From the NCBI GenBank assembly GCA_038093975.1, contig JBBPTG010000124.1, positions 1 through 64,000 on the forward strand: a DNA stretch of 64,000 bases, in the 5' to 3' direction. A model generated the notes under the pieces. The model did not search any database and was not told the origin of the DNA. It saw only the letters and a program-made list of their open reading frames with translations. Positions 44,301 through 52,884 of this stretch are shown one piece after another. The position numbers and the translations under genes are program-made. The stretch comes from Chalciporus piperatus (taxonomy: Eukaryota; Basidiomycota; Agaricomycetes; Boletales; Boletaceae). Numbering within the stretch: position 1 is the first letter of the stretch; each line of letters opens with the position of its first letter.

Positions 44301-44988
44301 CTACTGGGACTTTCTCGGTGAGCCCCGCCTCAAACACTCGACGAATAGAAAACGAACGATTCAAATGATAGTTGACTACTTTACACTGATCTGTACAGCG
44401 TGTGAATCGTACTCGTTTGGCTACCCAATTGATTTCAGGGTTATGCCTCTCAAGCCAATCATAGCCGATGATCATGTGATGAGTGCCAAGTACAGAAACA
44501 AAAGCGTCCATGTGCTCAAAATGTCCATTATGTCCCAAAACAAGCGAAACCTTGTGAGTGACACCGCCTATTGCTCCCTCTGAGCCGTCGGCGTTGTACA
44601 CTGGAATAGGAAAAGGAAGTTCTTCCAGTGTCAAACCATGTCGCTCACAGAACGATTTATCTATAAACGTTTCAGTTGCGCCGGAATCCAATAGAGCGGC
44701 AAACTCCATTTTCTTCCATTGCTCCCCTTTATCGTACATAATAGTAATAGCGAGATCCAGCTCGTTTTTCCGATTCTGATTCCTTACATGTATTTTTGAT
44801 GGGATTTCTTTTTTCGAATATTTTACCTTAAGGGAATTAAGCACGAATTGTTTTACTTCTGTCGCCACGCCACTAAGGGACGCCCTTTCAGAAGAAGAAA
44901 AGTTATATTTAAACGGAACACAAGGAGTAGTACTAATACAACCATTTGGTACACTATGTCCGAGCCGCCGAGAACCCATTTCTCTCAT
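41353..44988 (-). CDS. pol: Pol of copy C (intact frame)
   Basis: 1,211 codons with the same order as the copy at 32939: protease DSGATETF, RT YIDDLMIF, RNase H, integrase HHCC and DD35E, chromodomain with YLVHWKGWD. Small differences include WGYDNVRI in RT and QIRDFVML (G to R) in the integrase C-terminal region. No stop or frameshift. The start overlaps the gag stop as ATGA. Confidence 0.96.
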   Translation of the reverse strand: MREMGSRRLGHSVPNGCISTTPCVPFKYNFSSSERASLSGVATEVKQFVLNSLKVKYSKKEIPSKIHVRNQNRKNELDLAITIMYDKGEQWKKMEFAALLDSGATETFIDKSFCERHGLTLEELPFPIPVYNADGSEGAIGGVTHKVSLVLGHNGHFEHMDAFVSVLGTHHMIIGYDWLERHNPEINWVAKRVRFTRCTDQCKVVNYHLNRSFSIRRVFEAGLTEKVPVELHEYLDVFSEQESERMPTRKAWDHAIDLKPDFVPKKGRVIPMSEQELDDVKKFIDKELSKGYLRPSKSPQTSPVFFIPKKDGKKRLVMDYRYVNEGTVKNAYPLPLISGLIDQLKGADMFTKMDLRWGYDNVRIKEGDEWKAAFVTPFGAYEPVVMYFGLTNSPPTFQQMMNDLFSDLHGVLIIYIDDLMIFTFGKTRAEHLEIVKTVLQRLRENDLYVKPEKCSFAVDSVDFLGMVISQKGVEMDTSKVQAILDWPAPTRLKGVQSFLGLANFYRRFIQGFADIARPLNDLTKKDTPYRWGPEQQQAFDKLKQQFTTAPLLAYPDRSKEVRVETDASDIATGAVLSVKCDDGLWRPCAFISHSFSSAEKNYPVYDKELLAVIRALQEWRHYLMGREHFEIWTDHKNLEYWKSPQTLSPRQARWNALLSEYNYSIIYKPGATNGRADALSRREDHGEADPDHNKNITVLPASVFINTVTLSSPIYDEIQNESEKIKNDTLDGFVFDEGSIVFKNDKNKVFVPISLRIKLLTILHDSPIGGHGGQGRTLHLVTRYFSWPGVTKDVKTYVEHCQTCALTKGKSTAQTGKLIPLPVPKEPWKDISIDFTTGFPKSRGFDAICVIVDRFSKEVEFIACKKTISSKELAILFRDNVWCRHGLPSSIVSDRGPQFASEFTSQLCTLLGIEQKLSTAYHPQTDGQTERMNRELQQYLRAYVAKRQTEWADWLKIAQFHHNSSLSTATGTIPFAITKNYFPRMGFEGDSSPAGTFLEKCGKAHKEVEQALEETQNRMKEQADKHRSEAPDYQIRDFVMLSTDNLKLPYPSKKMTQNWIGPYQITKVLPNAVTLDLPNSMHIHPTVNVKRVKPAREPLEGQPVRLPDPVIVNQEGEEEYEVDYVVKSQVKQGQLEYLVHWKGWDISDRTWEKAAHLSNAPEAVKAFHKKHPSAPCRINMTMGNFSALFQKYENLTEVPECKLPNRLECDS

Positions 44989-46319
44989 TGGCTGTTTCCT
45001 TTTAAAGCCTCGGCTGCCTGTGCCTTGGCTTCTGATTCAATACGGTCGCGCCAGTACGCTTCCGCTTCTTGGTTGGTATATGCCGCTTGATGCGACATGT
45101 AACTTGTGCTGGTGGACGGGCCAGCGGGGTAGGGGGAAGATTGGGAAGGGTAGGGTGCAGGGATGGTACCTGCGAAGGGCATCTGCCGGTTGTCAAACGG
45201 CAGGGAAGTTTCAACGTATTGTTGCAAGTATGGATCCCACATAACAACTTGTCTCTGACGCGGCCTGTGGGGCTTTGGGCACGCGTTTGCAAAATGACCT
45301 GGCTGGTCGCAATTGAAACAGTTTCCCCGAACGGGGGATCTTGGCATTTGCTGTGCCGACAGATCCATCGGGGCTCCACGACCAGGCTGTGTGCCTGTGG
45401 GAGTGAAACGGGGGGCCGCATACGGAGCGGGAGGACGTGGGAGCGGGCGTGATGCAATTGGGTAGCGAGGGGGGAGATATGGATATGATGATGGAGGCCT
45501 TGGCGCAGTCGCGGGTGCCTGACGAACTGGAGCACCGCGTTCAACAACAATACGCTCGAACGTGCGACCTAACTTTCGGTAGGTGTCGATTGTATTGGTT
45601 AAATTTTGCTCATCAACATTGGTGTTGATTTGCGCCTGATAATAGATTTTGTAATCTATTGCCTTTTTCAGAAGCTCTTTGGCATGAGCGTCTTCTATCT
45701 CCGATTCCGCCTTCAACAATTCAAACTCCTGGAGGAAGATGTCCACAGGTTTCCCAGCCTGCTTCAATGCTTCCAATTTCCTGAGACTCTCATGAGCGAG
45801 GACGTCAATCTGGAAATGTGATTTGAGGAGATGTGAAAATATTGTCCACGTGGGCCATGCTAGTAGTCCCAGGGGTTCTCGAACAGGTTCCTCTGCTTCG
45901 CCTTCTACTGGTGGCGGTGGTAGCAATTCGTATCGAGACCATTTTTCTATTGTCATCTGGGCGAACCCAGCCGCTTTTCCTTCTAACCGTGAGAGTACGG
46001 CGAGGCATCGAACCTTGTTGTTTTTCCACGTGTGGACGGACTGCCAGGCGTTAACCTGCGCCCACCACAACCGGAACTTGGTGCGGTCACCATCCCATTT
46101 TCCCGGGTCGGCAACTTTTTTGGACACGGAGTCCGAATTGTCTGATATGAGCGCCTTCAGAGCGGCGGTGAGAGCAGCGATGGGATCAGCGGGATCTGCC
46201 ATCGGAGATTCGGGACGGGGAGTAGGAGGATGTGAACTTTCGGATGAGGAAGGGAAGTGACGTGGGGGGGATCTGTAACCCTGAGCTTGTGGTTCTTGAT
46301 CTACGAACTCTGCTGACAT
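44985..46319 (-). CDS. gag: Gag of copy C (intact)
   Basis: 444 residues, full set of Gag features including the CCHC knuckle. Differences from unit 2 are few (for example YLQQYVETS in place of YSQQYVESS). Conserved ATG start. Confidence 0.95.
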   Translation of the reverse strand: MSAEFVDQEPQAQGYRSPPRHFPSSSESSHPPTPRPESPMADPADPIAALTAALKALISDNSDSVSKKVADPGKWDGDRTKFRLWWAQVNAWQSVHTWKNNKVRCLAVLSRLEGKAAGFAQMTIEKWSRYELLPPPPVEGEAEEPVREPLGLLAWPTWTIFSHLLKSHFQIDVLAHESLRKLEALKQAGKPVDIFLQEFELLKAESEIEDAHAKELLKKAIDYKIYYQAQINTNVDEQNLTNTIDTYRKLGRTFERIVVERGAPVRQAPATAPRPPSSYPYLPPRYPIASRPLPRPPAPYAAPRFTPTGTQPGRGAPMDLSAQQMPRSPVRGNCFNCDQPGHFANACPKPHRPRQRQVVMWDPYLQQYVETSLPFDNRQMPFAGTIPAPYPSQSSPYPAGPSTSTSYMSHQAAYTNQEAEAYWRDRIESEAKAQAAEALKGNSQ

Positions 46320-47026
46320 ATATCCTTACTGAACCCTATCTTCCAAAGGTTCTCTGGGGATGACAGACACGAGGACGAAGAAAATATTTTTTCGAGCGGA
46401 GGTAATACCTGCGACGCTTATTGGAATCTTTGCAGACCTTCTGAGGAATTTTCCCAAGATCTGTTTGGATTTTGCACATATACTACTCTCGAACTTCTAT
46501 CTTCGAGCAGTAGCGAAAACTATTGTAATACAGGATACTATTTTTATTATTTTTCTATTTTGTACCTCGGCGGTGCTGCCGGCTTACGTTGCTACGTATG
46601 ACTCAGCCAAGGGGGCGGCGACGCGCTTTTCCCTTGTCGTCCTTCGCAATTGGGCACGATCCCAATCCGGTCTTCGAACAAAATACTATAATACTGAGGG
46701 TAACAGAGACGGGGCACTAAAGGCTGGCCCAAACGAAATGAAAAGCCAAAAGGCGAATGTGTGACGTCAACAGGTGATCACACGAACCTGCGTGGTGTCT
46801 ACAGTCAGAGGGCTAGTGCTCGCGCAGACCCCAAGACGTCTCGAACCACGAAAGAGCCCCTAGTGCACTATGGGGAACAGCAACGTTATCCAATTTATAA
46901 CGGCGGACGGCCGTATATGCAGCAGTGGACGGAGTTGCGGTCTCCTGTGTGTCACGTACACAAACGGTCTTCTTGACCCACTCTTTAGCCCTAGAGTCCA
47001 GGCGGTGTTTTCGAGTCTAATCCAAG
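46320..47026 (-). other. 5' leader of copy C
   Basis: About 700 bp between gag and LTR. Primer-binding site (AGTCTAATCCA on the plus strand) lies at about 47014-47024. No gene. Confidence 0.75.
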
Positions 47027-47480
47027 TGTTATGACTGAGTCACAACACGGCGGGGACTTAAGGCAACACTAGGCCTTGCGAAGGAGTATGCTGAGTACTA
47101 AAACTTAATTGCGGTGAAGCAACAAATGGATTAGACTGGGGTCTGTGATAAGTACAGGGCTACTTATATACTATTGAGAAGTGCGCACAGACCAACAGCC
47201 GAATAAGGAAAACACAAAGGGAAAGATAGATAAGGGAAATGGTATGATGATAAGAAAAGGTACCAGGCACGGATTAGGGTCTAGGCCATGACATCATTGC
47301 TGACTCATCTAAGTCTGGACCTTTGTCACGTGACCTGATTATGTAATAGATTATGTAATGCTACAGGGACTACCGGAGTGGATAAAGATGAATCCGGCTT
47401 GACCCCTAAGTTGTAGACAAAGTCCAGAGTTCGAATACCGTTGTAGGCAAAAGTTTGAAAAGTTTTTAAATACTATAACA
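47027..47480 (-). repeat. 5' LTR of family-1 copy C
   Basis: 454 bp, inner side next to the primer-binding site. Its right flank begins AACAAGATACACCC, which is the 3' internal part of a family-2 element, while the left flank of copy C lies after the gene ending at 40870. Confidence 0.94.
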
Positions 47481-47625
47481 AACAAGATACACCCATCCGC
47501 TCCACGATTTCTTCGCATGTCACGGAGTCTATTCGAGTCACTGTTCCAGCCATATGACAACTTAACGAGTCAGGTGGATAATGGACAAATCAATTGGTTG
47601 AATACCGTGCCGGATACCGAAAAGG

Positions 47626-47633
47626 TATAAGAG
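47626..47633 (+). promoter_or_regulatory. Conserved internal TATA box ahead of the 3' membrane ORF
   Basis: GGTATAAGAGACTGATGTTT is matched at 51928-51947 by a closely similar sequence (GGTATAAAGAGTGATGTTTT). In both places an ATG follows about 60-70 bp later. Flanking sequence (CCGTGCCGGATACCGAAAAG) is also conserved, while much of the surrounding DNA has drifted. Confidence 0.55.
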
Positions 47634-47693
47634 ACTGATGTTTGACGGTCTTCACTCCCACAGTCTCTCTTCCGCAAACCATCATCACCACCA

Positions 47694-48260
47694 ATGGATC
47701 TCAACGACGTCTACGCTTGGGAGAGTGTCCTCCGCGACATTTTCATTCGAAACTTCACTAGGGATCGAGGCAATTTCGTCCTCTCCCTCCTCTTTATAAT
47801 CTTCATCATCTGCAACGGTTGGATTCTCCGCATGCTCATTCCCTCCCTCCTCGCCTTCATCACCATCATCATCATCACCATCGCCATTCAATACCTCATG
47901 TTCGCTCGGATGATCGTGACCAGACGGTCCACGTCTATCGAGGTTAACTGGGACTGGACGACAAAGTGGATGAAGCTAGTAGTGTGGCACCCGGATTTGA
48001 GCAAGTGGGACAACGTGGTAGAGGAACAGCAGGAGAATCCTGATCAGCAGGAATGGCCCACAAATTGGCCTGATCTCGCTCAACCTCCTATTCCCGACCC
48101 AGCACTCGTAGGTGCTCCCCACCCTATTCCTGTCGATGAAAACGATGGTAACCCATTCGAACCACCAGTAACCTGGACGAACAACAACCTTCAGGTCGCT
48201 ACTGCTCCGCCAGCAAATGGAGTACCGTGGATGAATCAAGGTCCACTCATCGAAGTCTGA
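47694..48260 (+). CDS. Two-transmembrane 3' ORF of family-2 element (unknown function)
   Basis: 188 codons. The N-terminal 25 residues contain RDIFIRNFTRDRG. Two adjacent hydrophobic helices follow at about 28-48 and 49-71 (FVLSLLFIIFIICNGWI; LLAFITIIIITIAIQYLMF). After a basic patch (RMIVTRR) comes a Trp/Pro/Asn-rich soluble tail of about 110 residues. The stop lies 34 bp before the LTR, just upstream of the polypurine tract AGAGAGGGGGTAG. A homologous shorter ORF occupies the same place at 51994. Position and membrane segments recall an env-like third ORF, but no fusion peptide or env motif is visible. Confidence 0.6.
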   Translation: MDLNDVYAWESVLRDIFIRNFTRDRGNFVLSLLFIIFIICNGWILRMLIPSLLAFITIIIITIAIQYLMFARMIVTRRSTSIEVNWDWTTKWMKLVVWHPDLSKWDNVVEEQQENPDQQEWPTNWPDLAQPPIPDPALVGAPHPIPVDENDGNPFEPPVTWTNNNLQVATAPPANGVPWMNQGPLIEV

Positions 48261-48294
48261 TCGTCTAGGAATACGATCCATAGAGAGGGGGTAG

Positions 48295-48770
48295 TGTTAC
48301 GAACGCTCCATTCCTTATCTTAATCATCCCTACATTCCATTATGCTTACTAGGTTTCTCTTCATCTCGTGGACTTAATCGTTTTACTTTCTCTTTTGTTA
48401 TCTTATCTTATCGCATCACGTGACTTACTTACATAAGCTAGGTCTAGACCTTCGCTTACTAACTGATGACTCACCGCTCACTCGTTAGCATCAGTCAGCA
48501 TTACTCATCATATGACTCACGCTTACTCATTCCGCAGTAGAGCTAGTTACGCCATTGGCTAGTAGTCAGTATGAGTCATACCCAGTCACCTACGATAAGG
48601 TTTAGCCACAACATGTACAAACATTGACAATAGTATATAAACCCGGGTCAACAAGCACTGGACTCCCCAGTCTTGTTCTCCTGGAGTTTCCTCATCGAAC
48701 CTCAGCCAAGTTCATCGGCTCGCTATTGTCTAGTGTGAGTCTTAGCTCTTAGTTGAGTTGAGTCGTTTCA
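48295..48770 (+). repeat. 3' LTR of family-2 element D
   Basis: 476 bp, matching the solo LTR at 5387 and the LTR at 38678. It follows a polypurine tract, so it is a 3' LTR. The 5' half of this element is not present to its left, where copy C of family 1 abuts. Confidence 0.93.
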
Positions 48771-50189
48771 ATATCGTCATCACTGTTGCTGTGTTCGCAA
48801 CATGTCGTCATCGTTGCCACATACTCAGACCTACCTAGCTTTGGTCGTGAGCTAAAGAGTCACTACCTAGTGTTGATGACTGCGTCATGACACTTGGATA
48901 AACTCGATCACACTGCCCGGACTCTAGGGCTAAAGAGTTGGTCGTTTGACCGTTGGCGTACGTGACACGCTCGGAGAAAGCAACTCTGTTCCCACTGCTG
49001 CACATACGGCTGTCCACCGTTCTAAACGGGATAATGTTGCTGTTCCCCATAGTGCACAAGGGGCTCTTTGATCATTGGAGATCGCTTGGGTATTACCAAT
49101 AGCCTTTGCGTGTACACATGATCCAGGTTCGCGTGATCACCTGTTGACGTCACGAATTCGCCTTCTGGCTTTTCATTTCTCATGGGTCAGCATTTAGTGC
49201 CCAGTTTCTGTTACCCATTCGTCGTCGTCGTCACCCCACATCCCTATCCGCGTACATCGTCGTCGCTGTCTCGCGACTCTGCTAGAGTGTCTACCTCTAC
49301 CGTGTACATCGTCACCGTTGCTCTGCAACTATTCCCCGGCAACTAGAGTGTCTACCTCTGTTGCGCATTCCGCCGCCGTCACCCGCGAAGCCTGAAAGAT
49401 AGCTTCACGATCTGTTGAACCTCACTTGGTCTTCTATACCGGTTTGGACAATCAACGCGCAGTACTCTAGCAGTACTTAGAAGATCAATACCCTGAGTTA
49501 TCGCAACTCACGTGCAAGAGCCGCCGCCGCTCGACTTCGTCTCCCTCGACATCTACAAGCTTGAAAGATAGCTTTACGACTTTATCGTTATCGTCTAGTC
49601 GTCTCGTCACCAGTACACCACTCAACTGTCGATCGCAAGTGGGTACCTGCGCTGTCTTCGCGCCTTGTCATCGCTGACAGTAGGTATCTACTTGTCGAGC
49701 AATCCCGCCGCTTATCAGCGTGCCGAGTCCTCTGTCCTTCCATCGAGTGGAACTGGATACTTGATTTTTCCTGTCTACCGCGTTCACGACACTTCAACTG
49801 CTTTCGTTGAGTTAACAACTGTCGAACACCTCATGATGTCGAACATCATCGTACTCCGCGTCGCGTTTTTACCCCTTCCATCGAGTGGAACGGAACCGTA
49901 TGCTTATCAGTCAAGACATCGTCCTTCACGGACATCACTGAAAGCTTGAAACTCACTCATATGCTGTCGCCGCATATCTCCCTTGTCCCTATCGTCGTCA
50001 GCAAGCTTGAAAGACAGCTTTACGACTTTATCATCGTTGTCACCGACACATCGCGTCAAGAACGCTGTCACTAGTGTCTATCCTACTGAGGTGTTATCCC
50101 TCACAAGCATCATCGGAGAATCCGAGCAGGGATAATCCAACACAGTCCCTGAACGTGTCTGGAATCCAAAACTTTCGCCGCCCGCTGTC

Positions 50190-50435
50190 TAGAACCCAAA
50201 TTCGTCGAGCTGTTTTCGCTCGTTACTCTTGCGCACACCGCTGCCACGTGCATGAAATCCGAGTAGTCTGGAATCCAAATCGACAGAGCTGTTTCCGCTC
50301 ATTGCTACTTGAATAGCATTGTCTAGGATCCAAACCCATTGAGCTGCTTTCGCTCATCACTATCAATCCTCATTGCTGTCTCAAGCACTCGAAGTATGGA
50401 ATCGAATTCCATTGAGCTGTTGTCGCTCATCGCTC
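50190..50435 (+). repeat. Four diverged units with a GAGC...GCTC hairpin
   Basis: Units of the form TCTGGAATCCAAA followed by GAGCTGTTTTCGCTC recur near 50205, 50285, 50340 and 50412. In each the GAGC and GCTC can pair around a 7-base loop. The surrounding DNA is degenerate, so the stems stand out. Confidence 0.5.
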
Positions 50436-51929
50436 GAATGTTACGATCACTGATTCTTTCCTTCTTCGTTACCTTGTACTAAGTCCTAGTCGCTGGTTCA
50501 AGTCCTGCCTAGGCCTCTTATTTCTTACCTTGCTTAGTCAGCGAACATTCCTTAATGTTCTTTCACCTTCCACGCTTCGTCATCGCTGACTCGTATACTT
50601 ACCAAGCATGACTCATTCCTATTCGTCATGACTTGTTCTTACGTATTCTGACTTGTTCTATGCCTGCCCTTAACTCGTTTCTTCACTTATATAAACCCTC
50701 GAGTTTCCTCCTGTAACCCTAACTTAGACCTACGCAATCTAGCTTGGTCTTTCCTCGCTTCCTTTGAACCCTCTGAGAGTCACCGTCCCACTCTTGAACG
50801 GACGCTAGGCCTTAACGTGGACATCCCATCGTTAGGCTACCTTTGAAACTCTTGTCCTTGACTAGGCTTTTGCGTCTACGCTTTGACCTACCCAATACAA
50901 GCGTAACATCGAACAATCCCAAACCACTCGTCGTTTCGGTTATCTGTGAAGAAACCTACAGAAACCGTGAAATTTTTTTTTACTGGGGGGATTGTCAAGA
51001 TCACATGAAACTCCTACTTCCATCGAGTATCGAGAAGGCCGACCGGGCCAAAGAACCATAGAGTTCCTCTGTGGGTTCACCGTAGGGTTTGGTTCTCCGT
51101 AGGGTTTGTCTGGAATCCAAACCAAAGAGAGGAGGTAGTGGAATGGTAGTGACACGATGAAGTGTTGTGGGAATGCACACGAAGATGTGTTACCAATGAA
51201 CACCAATGGAACGTGAAGTGACACAAGGAACACAAAGTGTTATGGCAATGACACAAGTGTTACGACAGGTGTCACGACAAGTGACACACTATGAACACGC
51301 TAGTGTGAAGAGTACAAGAGAGTACCAAGGGTACGAACAATAATGGTGCTAACCATAATCATTTTCTTCGCTCAAAATCTCTTTCTCTCACCCAAATTCC
51401 AAGCTGCAGACGCTTGAAGAACCCAAATCTCTACCGAGAACGCGCATTTCTGAGGATTTCACAATCTTCACGCTCATCACAACTCGCTTTAGCACTCGCT
51501 GCTACAATTCTCATTGACACACTCGAGAAATGTGTTGATACAATCCAAAGCAACCTTACTCACAAGGTTAGAACCTTACGCAATCACAAATCTGATTGGT
51601 CGGAACGCTATACGCTTGAAGCTTCCATATCCCATGACGAACACAAGGTGAATTACATCGTTGATTCATGCTTACAAGGTCGAAACCTGAAATGCCTTGC
51701 GCATTGAAAGTTATGCGAAATCTACTTGCACGTGATAACCAAGGTCTATTCTTGATATTGCACTGGATGCAATTAGAACTTCCCACGTCACACATCCGTC
51801 CACCCTGCGCTTACACAGCATGACTCAGAATTCTATTCGAGTCACAATTACAACTGCATGACAGTCGAACGAGTCAGACTGACGATGAAAATATCGATTG
51901 ATTGGAAATCGTGCCGAGAACCGAAAAGG

Positions 51930-51937
51930 TATAAAGA
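51930..51937 (+). promoter_or_regulatory. Conserved internal TATA box ahead of the second membrane ORF
   Basis: TATAAAGA within GGTATAAAGAGTGATGTTTT, the counterpart of 47626. The ATG of the ORF at 51994 follows 64 bp later. Confidence 0.55.
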
Positions 51938-51993
51938 GTGATGTTTTACGCTCTTGCTCTCCATTCACATCCATCATTGAAACAATCATCACA

Positions 51994-52257
51994 ATGAACT
52001 CACATGCCTTCGCCGCTGTCGTTCGCAATGTCGTCGCTCGCAACTATCGCAATGCTCGCACTCGCAGATACGTTGTCATCATCACATGCTGTTTTGCATT
52101 TCAACTATTCCAATTCCGGATTCTGAGAATCCTACCACCCATCCCCATCATCATGATTCTCGATATCATCATCATTGCCGTTCATTGCACAATGTTCGTG
52201 CTGCTTCACAGGTTGATATCCTTGCAAGGTCTTGATCGTCTGGAATACGATCCATAG
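51994..52257 (+). CDS. Short two-transmembrane 3' ORF, homolog of 47694
   Basis: 87 codons. RNVVARNYRNARTRR at the N terminus corresponds to RDIFIRNFTRDRG of the larger copy. Two hydrophobic helices follow (YVVIITCCFAFQLFQF; IPIIMILDIIIIAVHCTMFVLL). The soluble tail is missing: the frame stops after LEYDP, directly before AGAGAGGAGGTAG and the LTR. In the surrounding decayed element this is the only frame that has stayed open, which suggests either recent acquisition or selection. Confidence 0.5.
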   Translation: MNSHAFAAVVRNVVARNYRNARTRRYVVIITCCFAFQLFQFRILRILPPIPIIMILDIIIIAVHCTMFVLLHRLISLQGLDRLEYDP

Positions 52258-52268
52258 AGAGGAGGTAG

Positions 52269-52884
52269 TGTTACGAACGCTCAGTTCCTTATCCTAGTCT
52301 TTCCTACACTTACTACGTTTCTCTTTCACTTTTGGACTTAGTCGCTTTCTCTCCCTTTTCTGTTATCTTATCTTATCAAGATCACATCACGTGACCTGCT
52401 GACATCAGCTAGGTCTAGCCTTTCGCTTATGTAACGTGGCTGTGCGTGGCTGTGCATCTTCCCCACTGTCCATGACTCATACCGAGTCACCATGACTCAG
52501 ACTCTTATTGACTCATTATGACTCACCGTGACTCATACTGACTCACGCTGACTCATCTCGCTTCCTAGTCATATACGCTATTGGCTGTTACTCGCCATGA
52601 CTCATATCTAGTCATACCTAGTCATATAGTTAAGGTTTACTAGTCATATAGTTAAGGTTTAGCCACAACATGTACAAACACTGTCAATAGTATATAAACC
52701 CGGGTTGACAAGCACTGGCTCTCCAGTCTTGTTCTCCTGGAGTTTCCTCTTCTTTAACTTCATGGGCCAAGCGCTCCTGCTTGCCTAGTCTGATCCTCAG
52801 CTCTAGTCACTGAGTTGATGTGGTTCCACTAGGGCATGTTGTCTGATGATAGCGCTAGCTCATTGATTGAGTTGAGTCGTTTCA
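52269..52884 (+). repeat. 3' LTR of family-2-related element, expanded
   Basis: 616 bp, about 140 bp longer than other family-2 LTRs. The ends (TGTTACGAACGC...GTCGTTTCA) and the TATA-to-AGTCTTGTTCT core are conserved. The extra length is mostly a cluster of TGACTCA words and a duplicated AGTCATATAGTTAAGGTTT segment near 52615-52655. Confidence 0.9.
52473..52604 (+). promoter_or_regulatory. Cluster of eight TGACTCA sites in the LTR enhancer region
   Basis: TGACTCA occurs eight times exactly in 132 bp. TGACTCA is the consensus site of Gcn4/AP-1 type bZIP regulators. Shorter LTRs of the family have fewer, similar sites at the same place (for example in 5560-5670). Confidence 0.65.

Larger units (their letters stand above)
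48893..51993 (+). pseudogene. Decayed internal region of a second family-2-related element
   Basis: No long frame survives. 48893-49200 matches the family-1 leader (GGACTCTAGGGCTAAAGAGT, CCCCATAGTGCAC), downstream of a truncated LTR end (TCATGACA). About 49600-49760 matches the leader and first codons of ORF1 of element E (TGTCGAGCAATCCCGCCGC). Repeated motifs include GCTTGAAAGAYAGCTTTACG at 49558 and 50001, and hairpin units at 50190-50430. A polypurine-like tract at 51123 precedes a GTGAC/GTGTT-rich stretch (51140-51330). It appears chimeric between the two families. Confidence 0.55.

Noticed and set aside
42263..44779. Recurrent antisense frames in pol (for example 76, 84, 96 and 107 codons), also antisense to the other copies
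   Set aside because: They repeat in each copy only because pol is conserved. They have no domain, and no independent conservation can be claimed from near-identical DNA.
46360..46764. 134-codon frame in the leader of copy C
   Set aside because: It lies on the strand opposite to the element's transcript and is of different length in other copies; a chance frame in the 5' leader.
47694..48260. Retroviral-type envelope protein
   Set aside because: Two transmembrane helices near the N terminus, no signal peptide with ectodomain, no fusion peptide or cleavage site; only the genomic position is env-like.
48295..52884. A complete family-2 element with LTRs at 48295 and 52269
   Set aside because: No primer-binding site follows the LTR at 48770, and the polypurine tract before 48295 shows it is a 3' LTR. 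A separate truncated LTR end is at 48892.
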